Positions 41,853-53,189 of a stretch of DNA of 64,000 nt are shown here, piece by piece. Origin of the DNA: Dendrolimus kikuchii (Eukaryota; Arthropoda; Insecta; Lepidoptera; Lasiocampidae); contig CM034407.1 of the NCBI GenBank assembly GCA_019925095.2, positions 3,681,210-3,745,209 on the forward strand, given 5' to 3'. The position numbers and the translations under genes were made by a program. The stretch's first letter is position 1; each line of letters starts with the position of its first letter. A model generated the notes under the pieces. It made no database searches and was not told the origin of the DNA. It was given only the letters and a program-made list of their open reading frames with translations.

Positions 41853-42490
41853 AAGATAGATAAGTCTTTATTGTACACCAATACAAACATGAACTTAAGA
41901 CTACAATTATATCTAGTTATGTACAAAGGGCGGTCTTATTGCTAAAAAGCGATCTCTTCCAGACAACCCCAGGAATGAATTGAGATGATAATGGCGATGG
42001 TGGTATACGTAACATATAGTACAAACTACTTACATTTTAATAATAAATACATAAATGATATATATATGCAGAAATTGTATATATTACATAGATATATACT
42101 TAATATACATAACATACAAATACATATCTACAAAATATATAAATGCTTATAAATGAATTTAAATATCATATTCCAACGACAGGTGGTATTTTTTGATCAT
42201 AGTTTTAAATATCGCTAGCGATTTTGCTTGTCTGATTAGCCTTAACAGTAAAAGAATTGTTCTAAAAAGTTGACTTATGCGCAGGAGTGTTCAATTTAAG
42301 TTTAGTAGAAGGGCGTAAATTATGAGAGCACGAAAGAAATTCAAAACTTTGTTTAAGGTAATCAGGAGTACTAGGGACAAATAAAATACTATAGAGTAAA
42401 GCAAGGATGTGAGTATTCCGGCGAAATCGAATTGGCAACCACTTGAGTTTTTTTCGGAATTCAGAGACATGGTCATATTTGCGTAGTCCA
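41853..42490 (-). mobile_element. LINE type-O 3' end, decayed
   Basis: Reverse complement has TTGTCTGGAAGAGATCGC, AATAAGACCGCCCTTTGTAC and a GTGTACAATAAAGAC terminus. The interior shares tracts with 33240-33435. No open frame. Confidence 0.6.
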
Positions 42491-42654
42491 AATATGAACC
42501 TTATACAAAAAAAAATTGTATAATTTCAAAACAAGCCACAGTATTAAAAAAAAATCAAAGCAAGCACATAGATTTTTTTTTTGGTTAAAAATGTTTTTGT
42601 ACTTACTGATACTGTGTCCAAGTTATCTCGTTTCATAAAATCTGTAACAAACCA

Positions 42655-43276
42655 TAATATTTTCTTAAGTTTTCGCGACTTATATCTTATACTAATATAT
42701 AAAGCTGAAAGTTTGTTTGTTTGTTTAAACGCGCTAATCTCAGGAACTACTGGTCTGATTTGAAAAATTCTTTCAGTGTTGGATAGTCCATTTATCGAGG
42801 AAAGCTATAGGCTATATATCATCACGCTAAGACCAATAGGAGCGGAGCAGCAATGAAAAATGTTTCAAAATGGGGGGGCTTTGAAAACAAATTCCACGCG
42901 ACGGCGTCGCGGCACAGCTAATACATAATAAAACTACGTTTTAACGGTTTTAAGCGCGGTAATTTATTATGTTAATAAATTACCTCGCTTAAAACTGTAA
43001 CAAAACAATCCATATCCTCGTATTAATACGTCAAGCAAAAACTTTGTACACATTTTTACGAAAATTGCGCGGACGGAGTATGAAATTTCACACACTTATA
43101 GTTTATATAGAGAAGAAGCGACGAATGCTAATATTTTTTTTAATTATGCATAAAAAATACATTAAATCAATATAAAAAACATTACACACACTACCATGTA
43201 TTTGACACACACATGCATATATACTCTTTTGTTTATTGTTCAAGTCAATTTAACAGCGTAGTTTTGGCGAAATTGA
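42655..43276. repeat. rep-P with nested rep-C
   Basis: TTTTCTTAAGTTTTCGCGACTTATAT is split from its continuation (about 42930) by a rep-C copy (42690-42930, opposite orientation to the one at 40362). Confidence 0.65.
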
Positions 43277-43597
43277 TTTTTTTTTATTTTTTTATTGCAG
43301 GAGTTCAGCAGACAGGCAGACGACCCACTTGATGGAAAACGGTTACCATCGTCTATGAAAATTTGCAACACCAAAGGTACTACAAATGCGCTGCTGCTCT
43401 CTTAAGGGTCACTGGAACCTGGTCACTAATGCCGGAACACAACTCAAGGTTGTTATGGCGACATACTTTAGACCAGGGGTTGGTAGCAATCCAGTCGGGA
43501 AAATGCCCTACCACCTGGCTGTGGGTTGTTTTGTCGCCTCTTACGACAGGCCGCCTGGCCGCAGGAAATTGTATTCTTTCTCCGTTCCTGCACGGAT
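43277..43597 (-). mobile_element. SINE-A, full-length copy inside rep-P
   Basis: Full copy in the minus sense, inserted between GGCGAAATTGAT and GATATATGATTATAG. The uninterrupted site is seen at 37205-37220. Confidence 0.86.
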
Positions 43598-43868
43598 GAT
43601 ATATGATTATAGAAGTATTATATAGTCTTGGACAACAAATTTTTATGTTCGAATTTCGACCACGGGCGACCACAAGTTTAAATTACATGATGGTATGCGT
43701 TTATATGTATGTCTGTATGCCGTTTACGCTTAATCTATTTGTACCAGTTCATGCTACACTTAAGGATATTGTTAATGATAGCTTTATTTGGATGAACGGC
43801 CCGCTCGGTGTTGCCTATAAAATGAAATAATTAGTAAAATATATAATAATAATAATCGGTAGACAAAC

Positions 43869-44190
43869 ACATACATACATACATAACTTCACGCCAGTTC
43901 CCTTGCGGGGTAGGCACGAACAACAGAGTGCCATTTAGGCTTATTCTTACACACCTCACCATAGGAGATAACTTTGAAAATACGTTTCATAACTCTTGTC
44001 ATGCAAGCTCGTCTGTTCTTAAGGCTCTGCGTTGACATCACCTTCTGCTAGTACATGATCAATTTGATCATGGAAGGTGTGTCGTGGCCTATCCAAATAC
44101 TTCTAACATCCATCCATATATTGCAATTGTAGGCTGGCTTGCACCTTTTGTCATTCTTTCATCATGGGAAATCCGTTTCCACTATGCCGC
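43869..44190 (-). mobile_element. LINE-B fragment, mosaic
   Basis: Reads as LINE-B from the (TATG)n tail leftward, but has an ATAGGAGATAACTTTGAAAATACG insertion at about 43961, and GGCTGGCTTGCACC within it at 44131. Confidence 0.65.
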
Positions 44191-44199
44191 GATAGGCAC

Positions 44200-44590
44200 C
44201 GGAGCATGGGGGGATGTTCCTTACCTGTGTGAGTGTGTGGGATTCGCTTTCAGATCGGGGGTGGCACTAGCGTGCGGTATCACGAACCGGTGCCACGCTA
44301 TTGCCACTCCCCAGTTAGGGATACCCACTAATACCCCTGGGTGTTCCGTCCTGCGCCTTATGCCAGGGCTACGGGAAATGGGCTGCCCGACTCCGCAGTG
44401 CCCTGGCAGGCGTGGGCCCACCTCACTGGGCCTCTTCCTATGCCAGGGGACGTGTCCCCCGGCTACTTCTTGGTCTCATTCGTGCGTGGGGCGGTCTGTA
44501 ACGCGCCCCACGGGAAGAGAGATGAGCGCACGCGGAACACTCGCGCTCTCATCTCGACGGCATGTGCGGGTGAGTGAGAACCACTATACC
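44200..44590 (+). repeat. rep-N copy 2, GC-rich with hairpins
   Basis: Same blocks as 5205-5520. The stems GTGGCAC/GTGCCAC (44261) and GCCAGGGGAC/GTCCCCCGGC (44442) are kept though the sequence between them differs. The long frame over it is composition-driven. Confidence 0.65.
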
Positions 44591-44890
44591 CCTAGGGGCC
44601 CCACCCGCGCCGCCCGCTTACGGTGGCCAAAGGTCTAGCTCGGACCTCCGGCAAAGGCTTAGCCCGCCTTTGGCGGGACCGGAGCAAAGACGTACGCTCA
44701 CGCTCCGAATCCGCCTCCTCCTACAAATAACATAACGTAATCGCATTATAATTAAAGGCTGGCTTGCACCTAGGGCAACTAATTAGCGTTGCCATCCAAC
44801 GCGGAAATGCGGCCAGCATTTTGGGGACGTTCCCCGCCGACAGCGATTTGGTGTCAATTTTTTATTTATAGATTCATGTGATTTTGTAAG
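44591..44890 (+). pseudogene. LINE ORF2 C-terminal end fragment
   Basis: 44797-44870 reads QRGNAASILGTFPADSD with a stop a few codons later, the C-terminus of a LINE family in which RGNAAS-LGT is conserved. The inner part of the same family may be the relic at 53190-53420. GGCTGGCTTGCACC occurs at 44758 and 44131. Confidence 0.55.
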
Positions 44891-45107
44891 TATAGCTTTA
44901 TTTATAGTTTATATATTTTTAACATTTAGTTTTATTACTTAGTTTTAATTTTATTATTTACGTAGTACAAAACAATTTAGTAAATCTCATAAATATTTTA
45001 TATAAATTTAAATGCATGTAAAATATCTAACGTCTTGCTTATATGTGCTTGGAGCATAAATACTGTGTCAAAATATGGTGCCACTCCCAATAATCTTAAT
45101 AATTTGA

Positions 45108-45310
45108 CGGCCTTTATGGTTGAGCGGGTTAAGCCTTTGAGGGCTTAATTCACTGCAGTACTGAGGCTCCGGCTTCAATTCTTGGTATGATAAATTTCGC
45201 AAACGATTTTTCTCCGTTATTTACTATGGTCTGGGTGTCTGGGATTGTCCCCAGTAGTCCGTTGTATATCACCCATAACACGAGCGTATCTTGCATAATT
45301 TTAAAGTTCA
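45108..45310 (+). mobile_element. SINE-L copy 2
   Basis: ATGGTTGAGCGGGTTAAG and GGCTTCAATTCTTGGTATG heads, then TTACTATGGTCTGGGTGTCTG and GTCCGTTGTATATC. Confidence 0.68.
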
Positions 45311-45394
45311 TATCATTTCTCTGTGTATAATGCACTTGCTAGGTTATGAAATTGAACTTCTGAATTGTTACCATTTACAAAATGTAAGCAAATA

Positions 45395-45643
45395 CAATTA
45401 TAATTAAGTGTGGGTAGTTTTGACCGCAGTGTTCAGTGACACGCCGCGGTTGCGCGCGAGGCCGTTGCGGTCGCCATTTTGTCCATTTGAAACTAAAACT
45501 GGTATATAATGTTTTATAATGTCACATTTTGGATATTAGTAAATAGTTCGGTAAGCAAATGTGGTCGTTTACGTATTAAACGGCTTCGTATTTGTGCTAA
45601 AAGTTTCAAGAGTCCAGCCTATATAATATCATAAATATAATAT
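45395..45643. other. Short CpG-rich patch, unassigned
   Basis: 45430-45485 has dense CpG with GTTCAGTGACACGCC and CGCCATTTTG, reminiscent of a promoter. No gene is attached. Confidence 0.25.
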
Positions 45644-46110
45644 TGTTACGAGTTAGCAGGACTCGAATTAAAATGCCGTTAGAATTATTATTGAGTTTAT
45701 TAGAACTATACAAACACGTATAACACAGGTACAAATATAACCGAACACAAAAATCTAAACCTAATGCAAAGGTCGTAATTCAATAAAACGCACAGTCTGT
45801 CACTAATAGATTCTCGCCCGACTACCCCCTCTCCTCATCAGGCCGTCGTTTTCTACCTCACAAATACAATTGTGCCCGTATCGTAATTGACGTAATCTGT
45901 ATAACCTGGTTAATGATTCGGCCGCAAGCGGCTATAAACGAGTACAATAAAACAACTGGCTCTTCTCTAGAAACGTATGCCAATAAATAAGTAAACAAAA
46001 GAAGACAATCATAAAAGAATTACAAATAGTTCAAATGCCGACAGGTAATAAAATGTGTCTTAACAGATATGCAGGTGGGATTTGTTTTTGTCAGAACTTA
46101 AGTTGTAACA
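45644..46110 (-). mobile_element. Solo LTR, family LTR-D
   Basis: 467 bp, TGTTACGAGTTAGCAGG ... TAAGTTGTAACA, target duplication ATAT on both sides. Confidence 0.86.
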
Positions 46111-46434
46111 ATATCATCTAAATCCTAATATTTTACTGATTTACAAGTTTAGGATTCAGAATTTTCACTGTATGTAACAAATTAGTCTTTAACTACAAGA
46201 AATTTTTTGTAGTCGGATAGCTGCCAAATGCTAATTATAACACAGGTTTGTTCCTAGTGCGGGGTCTTGGCAACCACCTGACTTCACAGCTTGCGTTACT
46301 TTGAAAAAATCTGTCTTTTTTTGTACAGTTTACTTGTTACACAATAATGTTGTAATGGCTATGTAATAAGGACTTTATTTATTTATTTTATTTATATGGT
46401 CGTGCTCGTCAGCGTTTAACTATGTATAGTTATT
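46111..46434. other. No recognisable gene
   Basis: Nothing supported. Confidence 0.35.
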
Positions 46435-46590
46435 TAAATTCTTAGATTATAAATGCTTAGAAATATATATAATGAAATCCCAAAAGAGCTGAAAGCTCTG
46501 AAAACTAAATTGTTCAAATCACAATTAAAAAACTACTAATAAAAAAAAGCTACTACAGTGTAATGGAATTTCTTAATGATAAGTTTTAAA
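46435..46590 (+). pseudogene. CR1-type LINE ORF2 C-terminal relic
   Basis: Reads IYNEIPKELKALKTKLFKS, then a KNY stop, then in another frame SYYSVMEFLNDKF and stop. This matches the C-terminus expected downstream of ORF2 of the element at 60-64 kb. Confidence 0.55.
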
Positions 46591-46675
46591 TATAGTTGAT
46601 AAGATAGGATGTTAAGTGTTTAAATATATTTATAATATTTGTACCATTTTACTACCATTAGAAACATATCTTTAT

Positions 46676-46988
46676 TATCCGTGCAGGAACGGAGAAAGAA
46701 TACAATTTCCTGCGGCCTGGCGGCCTGTCGTAAGAGGCGACAAAACAACCCACAGCCAGGTGGTAGGGTATTTGCTCGACTGGATGGCGACCACCCCTGA
46801 TCTAGAGTATGCCGCCATAACAACCTTGTGTTGTGTTCCGGCATTAGTAACCAGGTTCCAGTCTCCCTTAAGAGAGCAGGAGCGCATTTGTAGCACCTTT
46901 GGTGTTACAAATGTCCATAGGCGATGGTAACCGCTTTCCATCAAGTGGGCCGTCTGCCTGTCTGCTGAACACCTGCAATAAAAAAAAA
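46676..46988 (+). mobile_element. SINE-A, full-length with target duplication
   Basis: Full copy flanked by ACATATCT at 46664-46671 and 46988-46995, showing insertion by target-primed reverse transcription. Confidence 0.9.
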
Positions 46989-47129
46989 CATATCTAAATT
47001 AAAATTGTGTATCATTTAGTATTTTGTTAAATTTAAGGTTATACATAATTATAAGATTGAAACATTAGTAGTAATAATTAAAACCAAATAAATAATGAAA
47101 TCAGTATGTACCTATATAATATATGTTTC

Positions 47130-47265
47130 AAAAAATTGTACGCCCAACCGGCAAAAAGCTTGTGACCAGTATAAAATAACAAGACCTATTTGTGTAACCA
47201 TACTTTTATGCAATAAATTATTTGATTTGATTTGATCATATATGTATATATATATATATATAGTC
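47130..47265 (+). mobile_element. LINE 3' tail and (TA)n
   Basis: Ends GCAATAAATTATTTGATTTGATTTGA, a pentanucleotide tail typical of some LINEs, then TATATATA. Confidence 0.45.
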
Positions 47266-47695
47266 AAGGTGGGTAAGTTCAGCAGTGGGGTAAGTAGCGT
47301 ACACCTCACGTTTTTTAACTTTTTTAAATGGAATTTAACGCCAACTATAATTCCGAACATAGAGTTAAACGGTGTCTTAGCTTTACTGACTGATTTGTCG
47401 TCGTTGTAGCTATTCAAACACGGAAATTACGAGAGATGTACGTAATTCCCCCTCTGACAGGGTTTCCTCTCCTTGACTATACCTGTTGTATATGTTTAAA
47501 AGAGTTGCTATGACCCTTTTCCTCCTCTCATTATCCAATTTTTCCTATCTCATCCCCACTTTCCCATTCCATATCCAGTCCCCTCCATTCCATTCCTCCT
47601 GTCTGATACCTTTGTAGCGAAATAAAACTCCTTCGCTCACTGCCTTGTGACTTGACAACTGTCAGATACATAGATATTGAAGATTATCCCGAGTC
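47266..47695. other. No recognisable gene
   Basis: A pyrimidine-rich stretch at 47510-47620; nothing coding. Confidence 0.35.
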
Positions 47696-47699
47696 CCGA

Positions 47700-47880
47700 C
47701 TAGGTGGATGAGCAAGATGGAATGCTCCTCCGTCTCAAAGGAAGATCTTCCAGCGAGGCTATTGTTATTATTGTAGGAAATTTGTACATAAGTATATCTC
47801 TCGTACGTTTCTGGAATCGTTTGCGACCTCAATTATTGCACAGCGCCATCTATTGCCTTGTAAGTGTTCTACTACAGACA
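47700..47880 (-). repeat. rep-I copy 2
   Basis: Reverse complement of 28640-28835, with the AATAGATGGCGCTGTGCAATAA block. Confidence 0.65.
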
Positions 47881-48144
47881 GAAGCAAAAGTCGTTCTAGA
47901 CGTGTAAAATTCCTCATATCATGCGTATCCAGCGCCAACCAGCGATCTTGGGCAGGTTATCAGTGCATCGGGCTGGAGGGCGTCCGACATTGCGGTTTAT
48001 CGAGACGCGGTCTCCACTCCAGTAAATCAGAGGACAAGGTTGAGTGGCACCGACTTGGTGAGGCCTATGTCCAGCAATGGACTGCGATTGGCTGATGATG
48101 ATCTAAGTTTAAATTATGCTCTGGATTGATCTGCATTATTCTAT

Positions 48145-48378
48145 GCTTGCAAGAACGGAGAAAGAATACAAATTCCTGCGACTGGGCGGCCTGTCGTAAG
48201 AGGCGACAAAATAACCCACAGCCAGTTGGTAGGGTATTTGCCCATGTGGATGGCCACCACCCCTGGTCTAAAATATGCCGCCATAACAACCTGGAGTTGT
48301 GTTTTCGTTTTAGTGACCACTCTCCAATCTCCCTTTAGAGAGCAGCAGTCCATTTGAGCACCTTTGGTGTTGCAAATG
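48145..48378 (+). mobile_element. SINE-A, lacking its 3' tail
   Basis: Head to TTGGTGTTGCAAATG, then replaced by rep-M sequence. More diverged (GACTGGGCGGCC). Confidence 0.82.
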
Positions 48379-48380
48379 AA

Positions 48381-48700
48381 AAATTAAAATCTAGAATCCG
48401 ATTCCAGCGCCACCTACCAAGTCTAATTGTGGATCTAAACCACTCCAGGCGCACACACATAAAAATTCATCAAAATCGTAGAACCCAATTGCAGCACCAA
48501 GTATTTTGTTTAAATTGATGGGTTACATTGTTGAAATTTTAGTACGGATTCTTAATTTTTATATAGCTTATATTAATCAGGGATAATGTAGCATTCGAAC
48601 GGTGAAAGAATTATTGATATCGGTCGAGTAGTTTTTGAGTTTATTCGTTACAAACATACAAAATTACAAATCTTTGATGTTTACGAGTATAATATTAGTA
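48381..48700. repeat. rep-M piece followed by rep-Q copy 2
   Basis: 48381-48500 shares GATTCCAGCGCCACCTACC and CACACACATAAAA with rep-M. 48510-48700 matches 12060-12260. Confidence 0.55.
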
Positions 48701-48905
48701 TACATATACAAGATCGTTCGTTTATATATATCAGATATCCTTGTTTCACCTTATGTCCAAAATTATTCCCTGCCATTCTTCCGGTAGTGTTACCATCATT
48801 ACTTTCTTACAATAAGAAAACAATTGAATAATCCGATTTATTATACTTCCTGTTTCCTCCCGTAATAACTGAAGCATGTTTGTACCAATTTCCGGCGAAA
48901 AGAAT

Positions 48906-49240
48906 TGTTACGAATTTGTAGGGAGATTTATTGGATGTAGATTCGAAAATGCAGTTGGAATTATCACAAATTTTATTAGAAGTACACACACGTAATTCAC
49001 AGTTCTTACAGGTATAGCCGAACACAACAAAACCAAACCGTAGGACAGAAAATCGTTATCACATAAATTGCGCAAAGTTCGTCGTTATAAGATACTCGCT
49101 CTGAAAGTGCACCAGGTAACGCCTCGTTTGCAGTCAGAATACGACTGGCGCATTTCCTAAGTGACCGACCCTTACGTATTTGTAAATTAGACATAGCCTC
49201 CTAGCAACATGCCACCCACTAGTTCTTGAAATCGTTAAAT
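48906..49240 (-). mobile_element. Old LTR-D-related fragment
   Basis: TGTTACGAATTTGTAGGGAG, GGAATTATCACAAATTTTATTAG, CACACACGTAAT, AGCCGAACACAACAAAACC and CGCAAAGTTCGTC follow the family order. The right end is lost. Confidence 0.6.
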
Positions 49241-49486
49241 GGTCAGGTTAATGGCTTCCAAGTATTCGCATGAAATACCAACAGACGAAAGAAGAATTTA
49301 TGACGTCTTCGGCGACATGAACAAAGAGATTAGAGCGAACAATATATCACTCAAATTTAAAGGGATAATAAGACACCTGCAAAGGATTAGTATCGGCTTG
49401 CAACAGTATTATATTTGCAAAAGCCCTATTATTACATGTGAACAACAAACTATCCTTTCAGTAACTTTAATTAATCGTTTTAAGAT
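49241..49486. other. Short open frame, unassigned
   Basis: A frame from 49239 starting MVRLMASKYSHEIPTDERR has a protein-like composition, but no family that I know and no splice support. It could be a leftover from an LTR element internal region. Confidence 0.25.
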
Positions 49487-49719
49487 GTTTTTTTGATTGC
49501 AGGACTTCAACAGACAGGCAGACAGCCCACCTGATGGAAAGCGGCTACCATCGCCTATGGACATTTGCAACACCAAAGATGCTACAAATACGCTGCTGCT
49601 CCCTAAAGGGAGACTGGAACCTGGCCACTAATGCCGGAACACAACTCAAGGTTGTTATGGCTGCATACTCAGACCAGGGGTGGTAGCCATCCAGATGGTC
49701 AATTGCCCTACCACCTGGC
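49487..49719 (-). mobile_element. SINE-A, short form
   Basis: Starts at GCCAGGTGGTAGGG in its own sense, ends with T-run GTTTTTTTGATTGC here. Confidence 0.85.
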
Positions 49720-50227
49720 AAATTGGCACCTGATTTCTTACCTTGTTACCATCAATTGACATTCTTGAACAAAACAAAAAATATTGAGGTGTCTTTGGGA
49801 GACCTGTTTGGAGCGAAATTCTCGGAGACCATCGATAATTATCAAAAAACTATATGTATAAAAATACATAAACAAACAAATTGTATCGGAATATAGTAAA
49901 TATTGTGAAAACTCGAAATTAACTCGAAGCTAAAAACATACAATGGAATTGTGAACCTCCTTACTCCTTTTGAAAGTTGGTTAAAAATAATAAATTATAC
50001 AAAAAACATGGGCACGTGAGCGACGACAGCGCCCAAATGCGGCCGAATAACAGCATCACAAAACCTTCTATTTTCAAAATAGCTTGCATTACACTAATGG
50101 ATATTATTTTAGATCTTATTTCATTGCATTAAAGTTCGAAATTGAATTGAGTGGGAATTTAAAAGGTATTCTTAAGATAAAGCAGAATCTTCAAAAAAGA
50201 ATTTTTATTATTATATGTATATCTCCG
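49720..50227. other. No recognisable gene
   Basis: Nothing supported. Confidence 0.35.
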
Positions 50228-50398
50228 CAGACGGGCCATAAAGATGGCCCAGACTTTTGGAGGGCTTGCGGGGGGCCATGGGAAGACCAAGGCCGTAGAA
50301 GCCCCTTGACAAAAATGTAAATGTGGCGTGACTCTGACCGGCGATTATCCCAGTCTATACCATATAAAAATGCACCCAAGGACAAGCACTATTATTAT
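50228..50398 (-). repeat. rep-H copy 3
   Basis: Reverse complement of 3740-3905 (GGACAAGC, GGCGATTATCCCAGTCTA, CCCCTTGACAAA). Confidence 0.65.
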
Positions 50399-50524
50399 TA
50401 ATTATATAATAATACACAGCGGTCAGCATTTTTTGTCTAACTTCCATCAGTCGAGTAACGTGCGATAAAGACCTTCTTCCCAAAAACAACAATATTTGAT
50501 GAAATTGAAAAGAAGCTAGCTAGG

Positions 50525-51080
50525 ACTTTCAATAAGATATGCCCGCGACTTCGTCCAGGCTTGACTTGATTTTCCCATGAGACTCCCGGAACACAAAGCA
50601 CCGCAGCATTTAAAAAAGTATGCAAGCTATAGCTTAAGTGTAAACTGTGTCGGAATAAGCCAATTTTTACGCACCCGAAAAATTTCAAATTGCTCCCGGG
50701 AAAATTCCCGCGGGATTCCCGAGATAAAAAAAACATCCCACATTTTATTATATAACATTTTCTATCGATCAGTGAAGAAATCATATTGGAATCTGTTTTT
50801 TTTTCAATCTGGCCATTTTAAATTATTCCCAGAAAAATTCTCGCGGCGTTCCCGGGACAAAAAGTAGCGCAGATTTTAAGTCTAAGACTTTGCTGTCGAT
50901 TAACGTAAAGCGCAACAAAATCGACCTAGTAGTTTTTTGCTGGAAACCCGAACAAACAGACAAGAAATCTAAAAAAATTGCAGTGTCTCCGTCGTTTCTA
51001 TAATCCATTCCTGTTGTTTTATTTTAAATAGATCCAATGAACAGACACGGCATGTTTAGAATTTTATAATATTATAGATA
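50525..51080 (+). repeat. rep-L, three-module copy
   Basis: Head ATGCCCGCGACTTCGTCC, then three modules built on TCCCG-GAAAATTCYCGCGGGRTTCCCG, then CGACCTAGTAGTTTTT, GAACAAACAGACAAGAAATCT, GTGTCTCCGTCGTTTCTATA and an AATATTATAGATAACTAG end. Confidence 0.65.
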
Positions 51081-51315
51081 ACTAGCTGGGCCGGTGACGT
51101 CGTCCGCGCGAAATTTGTTTTCAAAACCCCCCGATTTTGAAACAGTCTTCATTGATGCTCCGCTCCTATTGGTCTTAGTGTGATGCTATATAGCTTTATA
51201 GCCTTCCTCAATAAATGGGCTATCTAACACTACAATAATTTTTAAAATCAGATCAGTAGTTTCTGAGATTAGCGCGTTCAAACAAACAAACTCTTCAGCT
51301 TTATATATTAGTATA
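51081..51315 (-). mobile_element. rep-C copy 3
   Basis: Directly abuts rep-L at AACTAGCTGGGCCGGTGACG. Shares CTCCGCTCCTATTGGTCTTAG and CAGCTTTATATATTAGTATAA with the other copies. Confidence 0.65.
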
Positions 51316-51535
51316 AGATTTAACAAATAAAAAACTTTCACGAACCAAGAAAGAGAGAACTATGAATCTAGAAGACAACTATCTGATTCTATATAATACA
51401 AGATACTTATTTCTAATACCCGAGGGAGACGAACCGCTGTATACATACTTACTTTATGTAAACAAGTTAGAACTTATTGTAACATGTGTCCTATTATCTC
51501 GGTGTTTGTCCCAAACAATCTGCGTATAAAAAATT

Positions 51536-51733
51536 AACTAAGGCAATGAATGACAACGAGGTATCATCACTCGAGGCAACCGGAGTGCACTTAAGGGATC
51601 GCTGGATTTTGAACAAGATGCGCGGCTTACGGTGCTGTAAATTAATCTTAGTAATACGGAAGTTGCGACCTGGCCATGACCACGGGCTTCGCGACAGGCG
51701 ATGGAACATGCAACGCGACGGCTGTTGATGCCG
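51536..51733 (+). repeat. Local direct duplication, left copy
   Basis: About 195 bp repeated at 51892-52087: AAGGCAATGAATG, ACGAGGTATCATCACTCGAGG, CAACCGGAGTGCACTTAAG, CTGTAAATTAATCTT, CCACGGGCTT. Identity roughly four fifths by eye. Confidence 0.85.
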
Positions 51734-51891
51734 AGCGCCAGGAGTCATAGTCAACTTGTACTGTCCTTGATCCTCATTATGTGTGCGAAATTTCAAATTA
51801 ATCAGACATCTGGAAATGGGTGAAAATGATGTTGAAAGTTTCCGTGAGATACATACATACAGGTTTAGCTAATAAAAGCGTGTTAAAAATT

Positions 51892-52087
51892 AATTAAGGC
51901 AATGAATGCAAACGAGGTATCATCACTCGAGGCAACCGGAGTGCACTTAAGTGAACGCTGAAACTTGTACAAGATGCGCGGTTTACGGCGCTGTAAATTA
52001 ATCTTGGTAACACGGAAGTTACGGTGCGGCCACGACCACGGGCTTAGCGGCAGACGATGTAACCTGCGACGTGACGATTATTAGCGC
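51892..52087 (+). repeat. Local direct duplication, right copy
   Basis: Second copy, 356 bp after the first. Neither has a conserved reading frame. Confidence 0.85.
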
Positions 52088-53189
52088 CGAGTAAGAGGAA
52101 GCGTAGCATGCTTCATACATGATATTATAAAAGATGTATGCGGTCGACTAATAATAAATTCAAGTGCTACAGTCGGCGAACATACACTGTGCGTGACGTA
52201 CAGGTGTCATGCGCCGCGTCTGCGTTTATTCTTGAGCATTCTAGCGTAAAGACTTCGCGCTTATGATGTGTAGTAACAAATCTGTTCAACTGCAAAGTAA
52301 ATGAAAGAAACTGACACACATTTAGACGTTTCCAGAGTTAACATCGGTATACAGTCATTCCGATTCCCAACGCGGCGTGAAACGTCCATTGACGCGCTAC
52401 ACGCCGTTTTTAGCATCTTTAATATACTGAAAATACTTTTGTTTTTGTGACCCGCGGCGTCGCACTGAACCATCGCTCACAGCGATAAGGTCGTGGCCAA
52501 GCCATTAGAGGCTTTTTCTTGTTTTTATCACTATCAAGAGTGAAGGATGCAGGATGAATTTTTTGAAAAGACAAGCCTATAGATTTATCGTCAGACCTGT
52601 GACTAACTGACTGACTATGTCCTTTGACCACTAATGAAGCGTAGCCTGTATTTGAGCGATTCAAACAAGAGTTGTATCTCATGGAGATAAACATACTGTG
52701 ATAGATATATGGAGTCCACCGGGACCTTGTTACTTATTAAATATTTGTTACTTAATAACGGGTGACTTAAAAATAGTGAAAGTAATACAATATTATAAAC
52801 TAATATAAGTAGTAATAATCTAATATAATACAAGAGAAGTTAACTTATTTTTATTGTATTCTACCTATAGTCCCTCAAGACTATAAGTAGAATACTGAGC
52901 CCAGATCACCGTCTTCTATGGGTAAGGTGCCCAGAAGGCTGGCTACGTTTCCTCGCTGGATCACCATACTGATCTCCCCGAGGTAAGCATCAGCCCTCTG
53001 ATCACCTGAAGAGTCAATGAGTCATACATATACATACATGATTAATAACAAAATTGCAAATCACCAATCTTCGAGTTACTGTCAAAATATCAATTGATTT
53101 AAAATAATATATACCTTATTAGATTCTTGGATTTAATATATTATTTCCAATCGCATTCTTTTATAGTTGAAAAACATAACGACTCAGCA
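52088..53189. other. No recognisable gene
   Basis: A 23-bp phrase beginning CTGATCACCTGAAGAGTCAAT at 52998 recurs at 53218, so the LINE relic that follows may be partly duplicated here. Otherwise nothing supported. Confidence 0.4.

Noticed and set aside
44084..44638. 184-codon frame
   Set aside because: It runs across a LINE-B fragment and the GC-rich rep-N; the other rep-N copies do not keep the frame.
51486..51796. Opposed frames over the local duplication
   Set aside because: The second copy at 51892 breaks both frames, so coding is not conserved.
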